The position numbers and the translations under genes are program-made. A stretch of 47,564 bases of DNA from positions 1 to 47,564 of the forward strand of contig JAUICO010000026.1 of the NCBI GenBank assembly GCA_030427825.1, read 5' to 3'. The notes beneath the pieces were generated by a model that made no database searches, was not told where the DNA came from, and worked only from the letters and a program-made list of their open reading frames with translations. Numbering within the stretch: position 1 is the stretch's first letter; the number at the start of each line of letters is the position of its first letter. Source of the stretch: a bacterium (GTDB lineage: Bacteria > Myxococcota_A > Bradymonadia > REDH01). Positions 12,146-21,767 of the stretch are shown piece after piece.

Positions 12146-13099
12146 CCGAAGCGTCAACCCGACGCTCCCGTCACTACCCAGCGTGGCAGTAACGACCACG
12201 ACCAGACCCGCAGAGTCGTGTGTGTCCATACACAGATCACCGGCGCTGTAGATCGTGAGCCCATCGGTCCCGGCGTCGACGAGCTGCGGTGTGTGGCTGT
12301 GGTGACCCCAGACAACGTGCGCGCCGGCCGCATGCAGTCTCACGGCCAGGTCCCGCTGGGCGGGGCTCGGAGTCTCTGCGTGTTCATCGCCCCAGTGTAT
12401 GGATACGATGTACAGGTCCGCGCCCACCTCAGCACGTGCAGCGTCGAAACGAGTCAGGGCGCCGTCGGCGTCGACGAAGACAGGCGGTGCTTCGCAGCCG
12501 TCTGCGCGTGGTGGGATCATTGTCATCGCAATCAACGCAATGCGTAGCGGCGAGCCCCCGCCTGCCGCGACCTCCAACACCTCGAAGCCCCGCAGGCCGG
12601 CGCCGGGCAGTCCGTGATCCCGGAGAATGGCCGCCGTCTCGCCGGCGCTGTAGGGCGTGTCGCAGCTGTGGTTGTTTGCCAGAGCGACAACGTCTACGCC
12701 GAGATCAGCGAATCGAGACAGGTTACTGAGATCGCTTCCCAGAACGACCCGGTCTCGCCGAGCCGCCGCGCTTTCGTCGATGACTCCGACGATCGGGCCT
12801 TCCAGGTTGGCGAACGCCAGATCGGCTTCGGCGAGAGCCCGCGCGGCGTCGGTATCGAGCGCGCAGTCTGGCATCCGTTGCCACGACCGGCCGTCTCTGC
12901 GCAGTCCGGCAAGGTCACCCGCAAACGCGAGTGTTACGACAGGGCTGCGGTAGGCAGTGTCGGGTGCCTGCTCGCACACCGGCGATGCCGACCCTGCACC
13001 GACACTCCCGTCGTACGCCGTCTGGGAGGCCGGCGCACCGCAGCCGACCGCGAGCATCCACACGCATCCAATTCCCGCGCGACGGAGCGACGCTCTCAA
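12119..13099 (-). CDS. CapA-family metallophosphatase-like lipoprotein
   Basis: A protein of about 326 residues with a lipobox (LAVGC) near residue 20, so probably exported and lipid-anchored. The body has PGA_cap/CapA motifs typical of the calcineurin-like fold: AFAGDL, FANLEGPI, ANNHSCD, VSIHWGDEH and VWGHHSHTPQ. CapA proteins are linked to poly-gamma-glutamate capsule export and anchoring, but many members lie outside capsule operons, as here. The frame opens at a TTG (13099) overlapping the upstream stop as TTGA; a GTG/ATG pair a dozen codons later could also serve. It is probably co-transcribed with the large DUF3160 gene. Confidence 0.8.
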   Translation of the reverse strand: MRASLRRAGIGCVWMLAVGCGAPASQTAYDGSVGAGSASPVCEQAPDTAYRSPVVTLAFAGDLAGLRRDGRSWQRMPDCALDTDAARALAEADLAFANLEGPIVGVIDESAAARRDRVVLGSDLSNLSRFADLGVDVVALANNHSCDTPYSAGETAAILRDHGLPGAGLRGFEVLEVAAGGGSPLRIALIAMTMIPPRADGCEAPPVFVDADGALTRFDAARAEVGADLYIVSIHWGDEHAETPSPAQRDLAVRLHAAGAHVVWGHHSHTPQLVDAGTDGLTIYSAGDLCMDTHDSAGLVVVVTATLGSDGSVGLTLRSSQPTQAD

Positions 13100-16000
13100 G
13101 GCTGCCCTATGCCGTTGTCGTCAACAAAGGAACGTGACCACTCCGGCAGTGCCGGCGCGCGGGCGCCGCTGAGGAGCTCGTTCCATGCGTCGTCGGTGAG
13201 GCGCTGACTCATCGGGTGCCAGAACTCGTAGAACGAATACGCTGCGCCCTGGGTGATTGCTCGGCCGTGTGTTGAAGGCACGGCCACGTACAGATCCAAC
13301 AGCCGCCCTACGCCGAGCTGTAGGACCTGCTGGGAGTCGACCTTTGTGTAGATGTCTGTGGCGATCGCAACACCCCGCTGTGTGCGCCCCGTATCGTTCA
13401 CGATCGCTCCGTCGCCGGAGGCGCCGCCCGGCAGACCGATGAAGAGGACTTCAAGGATGGCGCCGATGTACCGGAGGGTCGCTTCATCCCCTTCGGTCAA
13501 CGCTTCGCCGTCCACTTCCCGCTGTGCCGCCGCGGCGAGCGCATCCAATAGCGACGTAAGGCTCCACCCGTCACGGCTCGGGTTCCCTGAGAACCACACA
13601 TCGAAGTGCAGTTCGCGCACGCCGAAGTTGCTCATCGCCATTCGCGACAGCGCCGAGAGCTTTGTGAACACCTCCGGCATCGGATCCACGTAGGAGGCCG
13701 GCGCCGGCCACACCGGTCGTTCCGTCAGGTGATACACGCTGAGGTCACCGCCGCACTGCACGCCGGATTCCTGAAAACTGTAGAGAACAGCATCGTGCTT
13801 GAGTGTCGCGTATCCCGCGAGCGCGCTCAGCAGCAGACGATCCTGCCACGCTTCCGTACGAGCGAATTGATGTCGCTCACCGTTAGAAGATGACGCACTG
13901 TTTGCGATGTCGACGAGCGCGGACGACCACACATGATAAATATCCATCGCCACATTGGCGCGCTCCCTTTCATCTGTGAGAACCCGCGTAGCTTCGGCAT
14001 ACGCTTCAGCGATGCCACGATCAGCGATCGCACCGGCCGCGTGTTCCACCGCACGGGCGTTGCCTGACGCAGCAAAGAAGTCGAGGGCTGATGGGTTGTA
14101 TCGGTCGGGCAGGTCCGGGTGTGTGAGCCTCCGAATCACCTCTACATCGCTGCCAAGCCGCTGGGGCATGAAAGTGAACCGCATCGCGCGCTGCCCGCCG
14201 GTGGCCCCTTCAAGCCCCCGCACGACAATGTTGCCCCGGGCACCGGCGAGGGCCTCCGAGAGGGCAGCAACCTCGCTGGGAGTGCTCCCAAATGACCGCG
14301 ACGCAAGCACCGCCGACAGGTGCGAGACCGTCGCATCGATCGGGCGGCCGAGAAAGGAGCCCACCATCGCGTCGAGCTGCCGCCAGGTATCGATGGCCCG
14401 CCTTACCTGCTGATCACCATCAACCCACTCCAGAGACTCCATGCGAGCAGAGAAATCGATCAGCGCTTCGTCTACGGGCAGCGCAGCGAGGGCGTACCAC
14501 ATCATCGCCATGAAATAGCCGTGCAACCCTTCGTTCTCGTAGTGCCCGCGGACAGCGAAGTGCGAGTAGTCAATCTGCGCCTCCGGTTCCGTCGGAAAGG
14601 GCAGGGTCCCGATGCCTTCGTGCTGCACGATCCGGGCGACAAGATGTCGTACTTCGCTCTGAATCAGCGGCGAGAGTTCGTCCACACGGGCCTGCGCAAA
14701 CTCGGAGATCATTTCGGCGCCGTCTGCGTCCGGAATGTCGCCGCAGTTTGCAAAATCCCAGCAGCCGTGCTCGTCGAGCCAGGCCTCCCTGTTTGCTCCC
14801 GCCGCGCTGCGAGCGTCCTCTGCGGCGGCCAGGAGCACAGCAGGTACCGCGAAGTATGTCGCATACCACCGTTCCCGAGGCCCCGAGTCCGGCGACAACG
14901 ACGAGGCGTAGGATTCTGCAAGCACACTTGAGAGAGCAAGCAGATCGGCCTGCCCTCGATCTTCGGCTTCGCGGAGCATCGCAACAAACACATCGTGAAA
15001 GATCTGCAACGCCGCATCGACGGTCACGTAGGTCCCTCGTCCCTGGTAGGCGATCTCGTCGTAGCGCGTGAAGAACTCTCGGCCCTGACCCTCAAAGGCA
15101 ACGAAGCTGTTGTCCGCAAGGCGCGTGTTTTCCCGTTCACTCCAGAGCTCGGGATACTGCCAGAGGTTCGTAGCGTCCTGCATGTAGAAGTCCGTCGGCG
15201 CGCTGAACACCGCACGGCCGCTGCCGCTCGGTGCAGAAAACGCGATCGCCTCCCCACTGGGCGACCAGCGCACGTGCCGGGCTCCCGCGGGCAGCGACAA
15301 CCTGTGTCCGCGCGAGCTGCCACTTGCATACACACGGCCTTCATCGACGATTCGGGTTTCATTGGCAGAGTATGAGGGCTGAGAGACACCTTCGGGCCTT
15401 CGGCGCGGTGTGTGTTCATAGCTTGTGTAATGGCGCGGCAGGGCAGCGAGGCAGGGCTCCTCGCGGACGCGGTCACGCAGGTCCCGCGTGTTGACGCCGG
15501 TGCAGGCCGGTTGATCGAGCAACGCAACCGCCGCGGCGATGTCCTGCTCGTAGGTGGCCCCTGTGTCGCGCAGCTCACCCTCGTTTCGGCCACACACATA
15601 CGCCAGCCGCCTGCCGCTGTTCGCGAAGGCCGGTCGGTAGCAGGTCTCGCCTTCAGGCGAAATCTGCTGCAGGTGATGACCGTTGTCCGCGATGGACCAG
15701 ACGGCGCGCCGGCGGCCCGTGCCGCGTGTGAACGCAATCTTTCCGTAGCTCTCGATATCGAAGGCCATCGGAGGTCCGCAGCCATCATCTGCGGCGGCGC
15801 TCATGGTGTACTCGATCAGCGAGACGGCGGGCTCACGCTCGTCACCATCGAGCGAGGTAACCTGAAGCAGCGCGCCATCTGCGAGCGCGACGCGCCAGAT
15901 GTCCCAGTCTCCGGCGCGGTTCGACGCAAAGTACAGGTGTTCGCCGTCTCGACTCCACACCGGTTCGCGGTTGTCGTGACCGTCGTCGACGATGGGCGCG

Positions 16001-16233
16001 TACGCGCTGCCGTCAGCGTTCATGGTGGCGATCGTTCCCCGCCCGGTCTGTATCGTAACAAACGCGATGTGCTGCCCGTCCGGGGACCACGCCGGCTCGG
16101 AAGCGTCGATGTCAGCAGGGCTGAGCTGCGTAGCCTCGCCGACGTCATTCTCTGCAGCTGAGGCGACAAGCGAGGTGGTACAGAGGGCGACAACGACGAA
16201 AGTCGCGCGTACCGGGAGTGTGGATTTCAGCAT
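13096..16233 (-). CDS. Large exported protein: TolB-like beta-propeller plus DUF3160
   Basis: 1045 residues with a signal peptide (about 1-27, ending SLVASAAEN). The N-terminal 300 residues hold TolB/PD40-like blades (EPAWSPDGQHIAFVT, EPVWSRDGEHLYFASN, GDWDIWRV). A further blade, HVRWSPSGEAIAFSAP, lies near 325. The rest matches DUF3160: a T-x-DA-x-LQ-x-FHDVF stretch, TLKHDAVLYSFQESG, and the C-terminal DIYTKVDSQQVLQLGVGRL plus ITQGAAYSFYEF. The role of DUF3160 is unknown; an envelope or surface location is expected. Combining the propeller and DUF3160 in one chain resembles exported proteins of predatory and environmental deltaproteobacteria. The downstream CapA-like gene overlaps by four bases. 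Confidence 0.85.
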   Translation of the reverse strand: MLKSTLPVRATFVVVALCTTSLVASAAENDVGEATQLSPADIDASEPAWSPDGQHIAFVTIQTGRGTIATMNADGSAYAPIVDDGHDNREPVWSRDGEHLYFASNRAGDWDIWRVALADGALLQVTSLDGDEREPAVSLIEYTMSAAADDGCGPPMAFDIESYGKIAFTRGTGRRRAVWSIADNGHHLQQISPEGETCYRPAFANSGRRLAYVCGRNEGELRDTGATYEQDIAAAVALLDQPACTGVNTRDLRDRVREEPCLAALPRHYTSYEHTPRRRPEGVSQPSYSANETRIVDEGRVYASGSSRGHRLSLPAGARHVRWSPSGEAIAFSAPSGSGRAVFSAPTDFYMQDATNLWQYPELWSERENTRLADNSFVAFEGQGREFFTRYDEIAYQGRGTYVTVDAALQIFHDVFVAMLREAEDRGQADLLALSSVLAESYASSLSPDSGPRERWYATYFAVPAVLLAAAEDARSAAGANREAWLDEHGCWDFANCGDIPDADGAEMISEFAQARVDELSPLIQSEVRHLVARIVQHEGIGTLPFPTEPEAQIDYSHFAVRGHYENEGLHGYFMAMMWYALAALPVDEALIDFSARMESLEWVDGDQQVRRAIDTWRQLDAMVGSFLGRPIDATVSHLSAVLASRSFGSTPSEVAALSEALAGARGNIVVRGLEGATGGQRAMRFTFMPQRLGSDVEVIRRLTHPDLPDRYNPSALDFFAASGNARAVEHAAGAIADRGIAEAYAEATRVLTDERERANVAMDIYHVWSSALVDIANSASSSNGERHQFARTEAWQDRLLLSALAGYATLKHDAVLYSFQESGVQCGGDLSVYHLTERPVWPAPASYVDPMPEVFTKLSALSRMAMSNFGVRELHFDVWFSGNPSRDGWSLTSLLDALAAAAQREVDGEALTEGDEATLRYIGAILEVLFIGLPGGASGDGAIVNDTGRTQRGVAIATDIYTKVDSQQVLQLGVGRLLDLYVAVPSTHGRAITQGAAYSFYEFWHPMSQRLTDDAWNELLSGARAPALPEWSRSFVDDNGIGQP

Positions 16234-16310
16234 GTAGCCGTCTCGCTGCGGGGTGATGGGTCTCCTATGAACGCGGCTGTCGCTGTGTCGGTCTTTCCCG
16301 TACAGCGCGG

Positions 16311-17003
16311 CTACCCGGTAGTGATGATATCAGTGAGGGCCGCCTGAATGCTGTATACCTCTGCGGTGTCATCCGTCAGGGCGCTGTTCTTGTAGCTGCG
16401 CAGGTCATCGTCGTAGTTCAGGCGCTGTCGCCATTCTTCGGCGCTTGTGTTGTATGCGTCCGCTTTGTGCCGGACTGCATCGTTCGCGCACAGCGCATGC
16501 GTGATGGCCTCGTCCAGTCGTAGCACCAGGGAGTGCTCCTTCGTGTGAAGGTCGCCGTCGACGACCGAGAGCAACGCGGTCGACCTCAACAGTAAGGTTG
16601 CGGCGTCCGTTACGAGATCGTCGTCCACGACGCCGGCCTCGCACCCGTCCGCGATCTGCACCAGAAGTGCCTCAAAGGAGTCGGCAAAGCGGCGCAGCGC
16701 ATGGGCGTGCCACAGGTCCGTCGTGAAATAGGTGTACTTCGCGCGATAGATGGCGGCTGTCTCACTCACCAGGGCTTCATTCTGCCGCTCGGTAATCAAG
16801 TCGAGCAGCTGAAGCTCGCGCTGGTGCAGGATCCGATCTGCATACACCAGCGAGTGCATCGCGCTGGTCCAGGAGACAGTCCAGAGCCCGGAAGGCCACT
16901 CGTCCGGCGAGAGCGCTGTCACCGATTCGTCGAGCGACGCGACGCGAGAGCACACCGAGCGGTGTAATTCTCGCAGGGAGTATACCAAGGCTGCAACGTT
17001 CAT
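16311..17003 (-). CDS. TerB-like helical protein of unknown function
   Basis: 230-residue, probably cytoplasmic, all-helical protein. Two segments look alike: LVYADRILHQRELQLLDLI (about 50-70) and LLSVVDGDLHTKEHSLVLRL. Both recall the TerB/DjlA-type pattern in which an acidic loop precedes a helix beginning with a Glu. The similarity is by eye only and may be coincidental. The ATG at 17003 is preferred over an upstream TTG at 17009; a GGGGGC stretch lies upstream. It precedes the DUF3160 gene on the same strand by 77 bases. Confidence 0.6.
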   Translation of the reverse strand: MNVAALVYSLRELHRSVCSRVASLDESVTALSPDEWPSGLWTVSWTSAMHSLVYADRILHQRELQLLDLITERQNEALVSETAAIYRAKYTYFTTDLWHAHALRRFADSFEALLVQIADGCEAGVVDDDLVTDAATLLLRSTALLSVVDGDLHTKEHSLVLRLDEAITHALCANDAVRHKADAYNTSAEEWRQRLNYDDDLRSYKNSALTDDTAEVYSIQAALTDIITTG

Positions 17004-17276
17004 GATCAACGCCCCCGACGCGGACTTCGCAGACGGCGCGGCTTCCCGCCCTGCCTGGTCCGGTCTCAGATTCAGATGCCGATGCAGCGCTCAGTATACA
17101 CCGGCATCGCGTATTGCGAAGGGCGTTCCGTTGCCCGGCACGCCGGCGGGTGCTCGTGGGCTCAAGCGGCGGGGCTTCGAGCTCCAACCTGCGAAAGCGC
17201 GGTCCCGACGAGGTCTGGGGCGCATCGCGTCCCCGCTCTTCGTCGCGACCCGGCCCCATGGTCCGGCGCGCGGTGC

Positions 17277-17852
17277 TCAGTCAGACGGCGCCGCGGCAAT
17301 GAACCCGAACCCGTTCCACGCATAGGTGGTTACTACCACGCGGTCTCCGGATCGCTCATTCGCCACCAGCAGGTCGACGCCGTCCCGGCGGACAATCGCG
17401 ACATCGATGAGCGGGCGGGCGAGCGCGCTCCCCCGCCAGACAGCGCTCCACCTGCCGTCCTGTATGCTCCACACGTGGACCGTGCGATGGGGATCCGGCT
17501 CATCGTGGCGACGCTGGTTCGAGAGTGTGCCGACGACGACGAACGGCGCCCCGGATTCACCGGCCAACCATGCCGGCTGAGCGAACCACATCGGCATGAT
17601 CGCAGTGCTGACTTCGCGCGCCTCACCGTCGCTGCAGAGCTCGGCGTGCATGAGCCCGAGCTCTGTTTGTTTGTTTGTGAAGACACGCAGTACATCGGGG
17701 CAGGCATCGCCGTCGAGATCGAGATCGAATCGCGTGTCTGCCGGTCGCACGTCTTCGACCTGCGCATGTGCGCCGACTCCGCACGAGGCGAGACACCAGG
17801 CGGAGAGCAGCAGGCAGCGGCAGCGTGTTATCTTCGTCGGCCTTGCACTCAT
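17277..17852 (-). CDS. Putative lipoprotein of unknown function
   Basis: 191 residues. The N-terminus is basic and hydrophobic with a lipobox-like LASC near residue 24, so a lipoprotein is likely. The mature part includes a dockerin/FG-GAP-like acidic loop DLDLDGDACPDVLRVF, then alternating hydrophobic strands (FVVVGTLSN, VHVWSIQDGRWSAVW, VVVTTYAWNGFGF) suggesting a small beta-propeller fragment or beta-sandwich. No family was recognised. It is separated by more than 250 bases from its neighbours. Confidence 0.65.
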   Translation of the reverse strand: MSARPTKITRCRCLLLSAWCLASCGVGAHAQVEDVRPADTRFDLDLDGDACPDVLRVFTNKQTELGLMHAELCSDGEAREVSTAIMPMWFAQPAWLAGESGAPFVVVGTLSNQRRHDEPDPHRTVHVWSIQDGRWSAVWRGSALARPLIDVAIVRRDGVDLLVANERSGDRVVVTTYAWNGFGFIAAAPSD

Positions 17853-18105
17853 CTCACTACTGGGCGCTCGATTCCGGCAGATGAGGCGAGACTACTGCCA
17901 CGGCTCAGCGGGATTTCCTACGCTGCGGGGAGGAACTCCCGGGTGGCGCGCCCAAAACCCTCATGTTACACGCCACGGCTCGATCACGCGCTCTGCCGAC
18001 GACCGTTCGGCGGTGGCACGACCCGGGCCGACGAATGGGCGCCGGGCACGTCGGCGACGGGATCCGGGCCTCGCCCAGTCAACAACGCCTCATCTGGAGT
18101 TCACG

Positions 18106-19767
18106 ATGGACAAGCGATTCATTTACACGATGAAGGGTCTCACCAAGACCTGGCCGCCAAAGAAGACCGTCCTCAAGAACGTGCATCTGCAGTTCTACTA
18201 CGGCGCCAAGATCGGTGTCCTCGGTGTCAACGGCTCCGGAAAGTCGACCCTGCTCCGCATCATGGCAGGGCTGGATTCCGAGTTTGATGGGGAGGCGTAC
18301 CTCGGCGAAGGCTTCACCGTTGGATATCTCCGTCAGGAACCTCAGCTGGACCCGGAAAAGACCGCCAAGGAGAACGTTGAGGAGGGCCTGCGCGAAGTGC
18401 GAGATCTGCTCAGGGAATTCGAGGACATCTCCATGAAGTTCGCGGAGCCGGATGCGGATTTCGACAAGCTGATGGCGCGCCAGGCAGAGCTGCAGGACAA
18501 GATTGACGCCTGTGACGGGTGGGAGATCGACCGTCGCCTCGATATTGCGATGCAGGCACTGAAGTGTCCGCCGGGCGACTCGCCGGTGACGCACCTGTCC
18601 GGCGGCGAGAAACGTCGCATTGCGCTGTGCCGACTTCTGCTGCAGCAGCCGGACCTGCTTCTTCTCGATGAGCCCACCAACCATCTTGATGCCGAGTCGG
18701 TTTCCTGGCTGGAGCGCACGCTGCGGGAGTATCCCGGCAGCGTGATGATGATTACGCATGATCGCTACTTCCTCGACAACGTCACCGGCTGGATTCTCGA
18801 GCTGGAGTTCGGCAACGCGATTCCTTTCGAGGGCAACTACACGCGCTGGCTGGAGCAGAAGTCGAAACGTCTCGAGCAGGAAGAGAAGGAAGCGTCGAAA
18901 CGCCAGCGGACCCTCAAGCGCGAGCTTGAATGGGTGCGCATGTCGCCGCGTGCTCGCCAGGCAAAGAGCAAGGCCCGTCTTCAGCGCTACGAAGAGCTGC
19001 GTGCCGAAGAAGGTGCGAAGCAGCGCGATACCGCCGAGATCATCATCCCGCACGGGCAGCGACTCGGAAAGAAGGTCATCGAGTTCAAGAACATCACCAA
19101 GGGCTTCGATGGCCGAACGCTCATCGATGACCTGACGTTTCAGCTGCCTCCGGCCGGCATCGTCGGCGTCATCGGTCCCAATGGAGCCGGCAAGACGACG
19201 CTGTTCAAGATGATTACCGGTCAGGAGACTCCCGACTCGGGTACGGTCGATATCGGTGAGACGGTCGACCTGGCGTACGTCGATCAGAGCCGTGATGCGC
19301 TCGACCCGAACAAGAGTGTGTTCGACGAAATCTCCGAAGGTGCCGACATCATCCTCGTCGGTGACCGGGAAGTGCGGGCTCGTAACTACGTCGCCACTTT
19401 CAACTTCCGCGGGCCCATGCAGGAGGCGAAGGTTGGTGTGCTGTCGGGTGGCGAGCGAAACCGCGTGCACATGGCGAAGCTCCTGAAAGAGGGCGGAAAT
19501 GTCCTGCTTCTGGACGAGCCCTCAAACGACCTCGATGTTGAGACCCTGCGCGCTCTCGAAGAAGCGCTCAGCAATTTTTCCGGCTGCGCGATCGTCATCA
19601 GCCATGATCGCTGGTTCCTCGATCGACTCGCTACACACATCCTCGCCTTCGAAGGCGACGGGCACGTCGAGTGGTTCGCCGGCAACTACGCCGAATACGA
19701 GGCAGATCGGAAGAGGCGACTCGGCGACGGGCCTGAGAAGTTCAAGTACAAGAGTCTGACCGCGTAG
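18106..19767 (+). CDS. ettA: Energy-dependent translational throttle protein EttA (ABC-F)
   Basis: ABC-F ATPase that binds the ribosomal E site and gates entry into elongation according to ATP/ADP level. The 553-residue length equals EttA. Two ABC domains are present: Walker A GVNGSGKS (40-47) with signature LSGGEKRRIALCRLLLQQPD and LLLLDEPTNHLD; second Walker A GPNGAGKT with LSGGERNRVHMAKLLKEGG and DEPSNDLD. The EttA arm and the inter-domain linker helices (SKRLEQEEKEASKRQRTLKR) are visible. The chosen ATG has TGGAG seven bases upstream. The frame stays open further upstream, but that part has no start with a ribosome site and does not match the family. Confidence 0.95.
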   Translation: MDKRFIYTMKGLTKTWPPKKTVLKNVHLQFYYGAKIGVLGVNGSGKSTLLRIMAGLDSEFDGEAYLGEGFTVGYLRQEPQLDPEKTAKENVEEGLREVRDLLREFEDISMKFAEPDADFDKLMARQAELQDKIDACDGWEIDRRLDIAMQALKCPPGDSPVTHLSGGEKRRIALCRLLLQQPDLLLLDEPTNHLDAESVSWLERTLREYPGSVMMITHDRYFLDNVTGWILELEFGNAIPFEGNYTRWLEQKSKRLEQEEKEASKRQRTLKRELEWVRMSPRARQAKSKARLQRYEELRAEEGAKQRDTAEIIIPHGQRLGKKVIEFKNITKGFDGRTLIDDLTFQLPPAGIVGVIGPNGAGKTTLFKMITGQETPDSGTVDIGETVDLAYVDQSRDALDPNKSVFDEISEGADIILVGDREVRARNYVATFNFRGPMQEAKVGVLSGGERNRVHMAKLLKEGGNVLLLDEPSNDLDVETLRALEEALSNFSGCAIVISHDRWFLDRLATHILAFEGDGHVEWFAGNYAEYEADRKRRLGDGPEKFKYKSLTA

Positions 19768-19774
19768 GGCCGCA

Positions 19775-19795
19775 GGCGAGGTTGAAACCCTCGCC
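19775..19795. terminator. Hairpin between convergent ettA and the coiled-coil gene
   Basis: A perfect 7-bp stem (GGCGAGG 19775-19781 with CCTCGCC 19789-19795) and a 7-base loop sit in the 34-base gap between the two stop codons. It lacks a clear T-tract on either strand, so it may act as a bidirectional terminator or transcript-end stabiliser. Confidence 0.5.
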
Positions 19796-19801
19796 AGGGC
19801 G

Positions 19802-21667
19802 CTACAGGTCGTCGAGCTCTTCGAACTCTTCGTCGAAATCTTCTCCGAAAGACACCTCTTCGAGCTGTCCGAACTCAGCGCGACCGCTTTCGACAGCGGC
19901 CAGCGAAGCGCGGTCGGCTTCTTCGGCGCGTGCGCCGCCGCCGAGATCTACCTTCGTCTCGATCGTCAGCGCATCGTACTTTGTCGCAGGTGCTGCGGAT
20001 GCGACAGCGGGAACGGGGAGCGCGACCTGCTCTACCGAGACCACGGCTTCGACTGCCGTCTCAAGCGCGGCCTGCAGCTTATCCAGGGCCGCGTCTCGCT
20101 TGCGAACGGCGTCCTGTGCCGACGCGAGGGTGCCGAGCAGACTCTCAATGTCGGCCCGAGCATGTGTGGAGTACGCGTCGGCGGCCGCAATTTTTGCGTC
20201 GGACTCCGCGATGCGCAGTTCAGTGTGCACAGCGAGCTCTTCGTATTGCGTCTTCCAGCGTCGGGCTGAGCCCTCGGCGTGGTCGAGGCGGGCGGCCAAC
20301 TCGCGAACCTTCGCCTGACTCTGCTCCAACCGAGCGGTGAGCTCGGATTCAAGCTTCTGCTTCTCCTCGGTCAGCCGCCGGTTCTCGCCGGCGAGTCGTT
20401 CGTCGAAGGTCCGCTGCGCAGCCGACATCTCACGCTTGTGGTTCGTCGTGAGCGTCTTCTCGATCTCACGGATTCGCGCTTCGTAGGCTTCGGCGCTGCT
20501 TCGGGTCTCTGCCTGCGCTTCAGCCAGCTCTTTGGTGAGGCGCTCGTTGTTATCGTTTGCCGTCTCGAGTTCAGTGATGGTCTGAACCAGAGTCTGCTCA
20601 GTATTCTCGAGCGTTCCGGCAGTATTGGTGAGGGTATCCTGCGTATCGGTGAGCTTCAGCTCGGCTTCAGCGAGGGAGCCGGCGGTCGCCTCAAGGGTGG
20701 CCTTTGTTTCTGCATGCGTTGACCGCAGCCCCGCCAGGTCCTTCTCAGTGTTCCCGAGGCGCGCCTCCAGCACCTCGATCCGCTCGATATATTCAATCTC
20801 GCGGTGCTGAATCTTGAAGAGTTCGTCCTTCAGGTCGACGACCTCTCGCTCCTTTCGGTTCAGATTCTCGCGGAGCTGCAGCAGCTCTCGGGCGTTTCCA
20901 TTTGCCGGTGTATTCATCGCACTGTCCTCTCGACGGCGTCCGCGTAATTCATTCGCTTCAGCCGGGGCTTCCAGTTCTTCAATCTCTGAGGTGACTTCGG
21001 TCAGCAGCGACTCGTCTATCGGCGCAACTTCGTATTCGTTCGTTTCCGGGTCCAGCTCAAAGCCGTCCTCGAGGTCGATCACCTCTGTCAGATCGACATC
21101 CAGGGCATCGGTGCTCGGTGAGGCTGTCGTGTCCTCGCCGCTGTCGGTTTCTCCAACCAACTCGGCGGCGGCCGTCGGCGGCGGTGGTGGACTGTCCTGC
21201 GCCGCTGCCGCTTCGATGATCTCGGCGTCGATGACTTCAGCGACCTCATCCGGCTCAGCTTCCGTGGCACCACCGACGGGCGCCTGCCCGCTCTCGGCGG
21301 CCTGCGCCTGCAGAAGGCTGTCCACGTCTGCCATCAGCTCTGTACAGACAAGAACGGCGTCTTCGGGGATGACCGGCGATTCCAGGGAGAAATCGGCGCC
21401 GACCGTCTCGGAGTCCGCATCGACCACGCAGATCGCGAGCCTTGGGTTCTCGCTGGACGCCCGCACTGTCTGACATACAGTACTGACCTCTTCCGAACCG
21501 GTATTCCTGGCGAGGAAGACGAAGTCGGCCGGAAAAACCAACAACGCAGCCGCGGCGTCCGCGCCATCGCTGATGGTTTGTACGCGCGCTCCCGCCGCCT
21601 TGAAGGCGTCCGAAACTGCCGCGCCGGTCGCCGGATCGGCATCGATGATCAGGACTCGATCGGCCAT
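19802..21667 (-). CDS. FrzS/AglZ-like pseudo-receiver coiled-coil protein
   Basis: 621 residues. Residues 1 to about 115 form a receiver-like domain (RVLIIDADPATGAAVSDAF) in which the phospho-acceptor Asp position is Ala (A53 in DFVFLARN). An acidic Pro/Glu linker follows. A long coiled coil from about 255 to 555 begins with NARELLQLRENLNRKEREVV, close to the start of the coiled coil in myxobacterial FrzS and AglZ. The acidic tail is Asp/Glu/Leu-rich. In Myxococcus such proteins act at the cell pole in gliding and twitching motility; here the role is inferred from architecture only. It converges on ettA and lies upstream of nothing in its own direction. Confidence 0.7.
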   Translation of the reverse strand: MADRVLIIDADPATGAAVSDAFKAAGARVQTISDGADAAAALLVFPADFVFLARNTGSEEVSTVCQTVRASSENPRLAICVVDADSETVGADFSLESPVIPEDAVLVCTELMADVDSLLQAQAAESGQAPVGGATEAEPDEVAEVIDAEIIEAAAAQDSPPPPPTAAAELVGETDSGEDTTASPSTDALDVDLTEVIDLEDGFELDPETNEYEVAPIDESLLTEVTSEIEELEAPAEANELRGRRREDSAMNTPANGNARELLQLRENLNRKEREVVDLKDELFKIQHREIEYIERIEVLEARLGNTEKDLAGLRSTHAETKATLEATAGSLAEAELKLTDTQDTLTNTAGTLENTEQTLVQTITELETANDNNERLTKELAEAQAETRSSAEAYEARIREIEKTLTTNHKREMSAAQRTFDERLAGENRRLTEEKQKLESELTARLEQSQAKVRELAARLDHAEGSARRWKTQYEELAVHTELRIAESDAKIAAADAYSTHARADIESLLGTLASAQDAVRKRDAALDKLQAALETAVEAVVSVEQVALPVPAVASAAPATKYDALTIETKVDLGGGARAEEADRASLAAVESGRAEFGQLEEVSFGEDFDEEFEELDDL

Positions 21668-21767
21668 TGGCTCCGAAACAATTCTTCAGTTCAGCCGCAT
21701 GCCTACACTGCCGCAGCGGCAATTGTACTGTCAACCGGGGCGACACGCGAGCACGGATCGCACGGGC

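Noticed and set aside
18079..19470. Long minus-strand open frame opposite ettA
   Set aside because: It lies fully antisense to the well-recognised ettA gene, has no ribosome site, and its translation is the Arg/His/Leu-rich mix typical of high-GC shadow frames.
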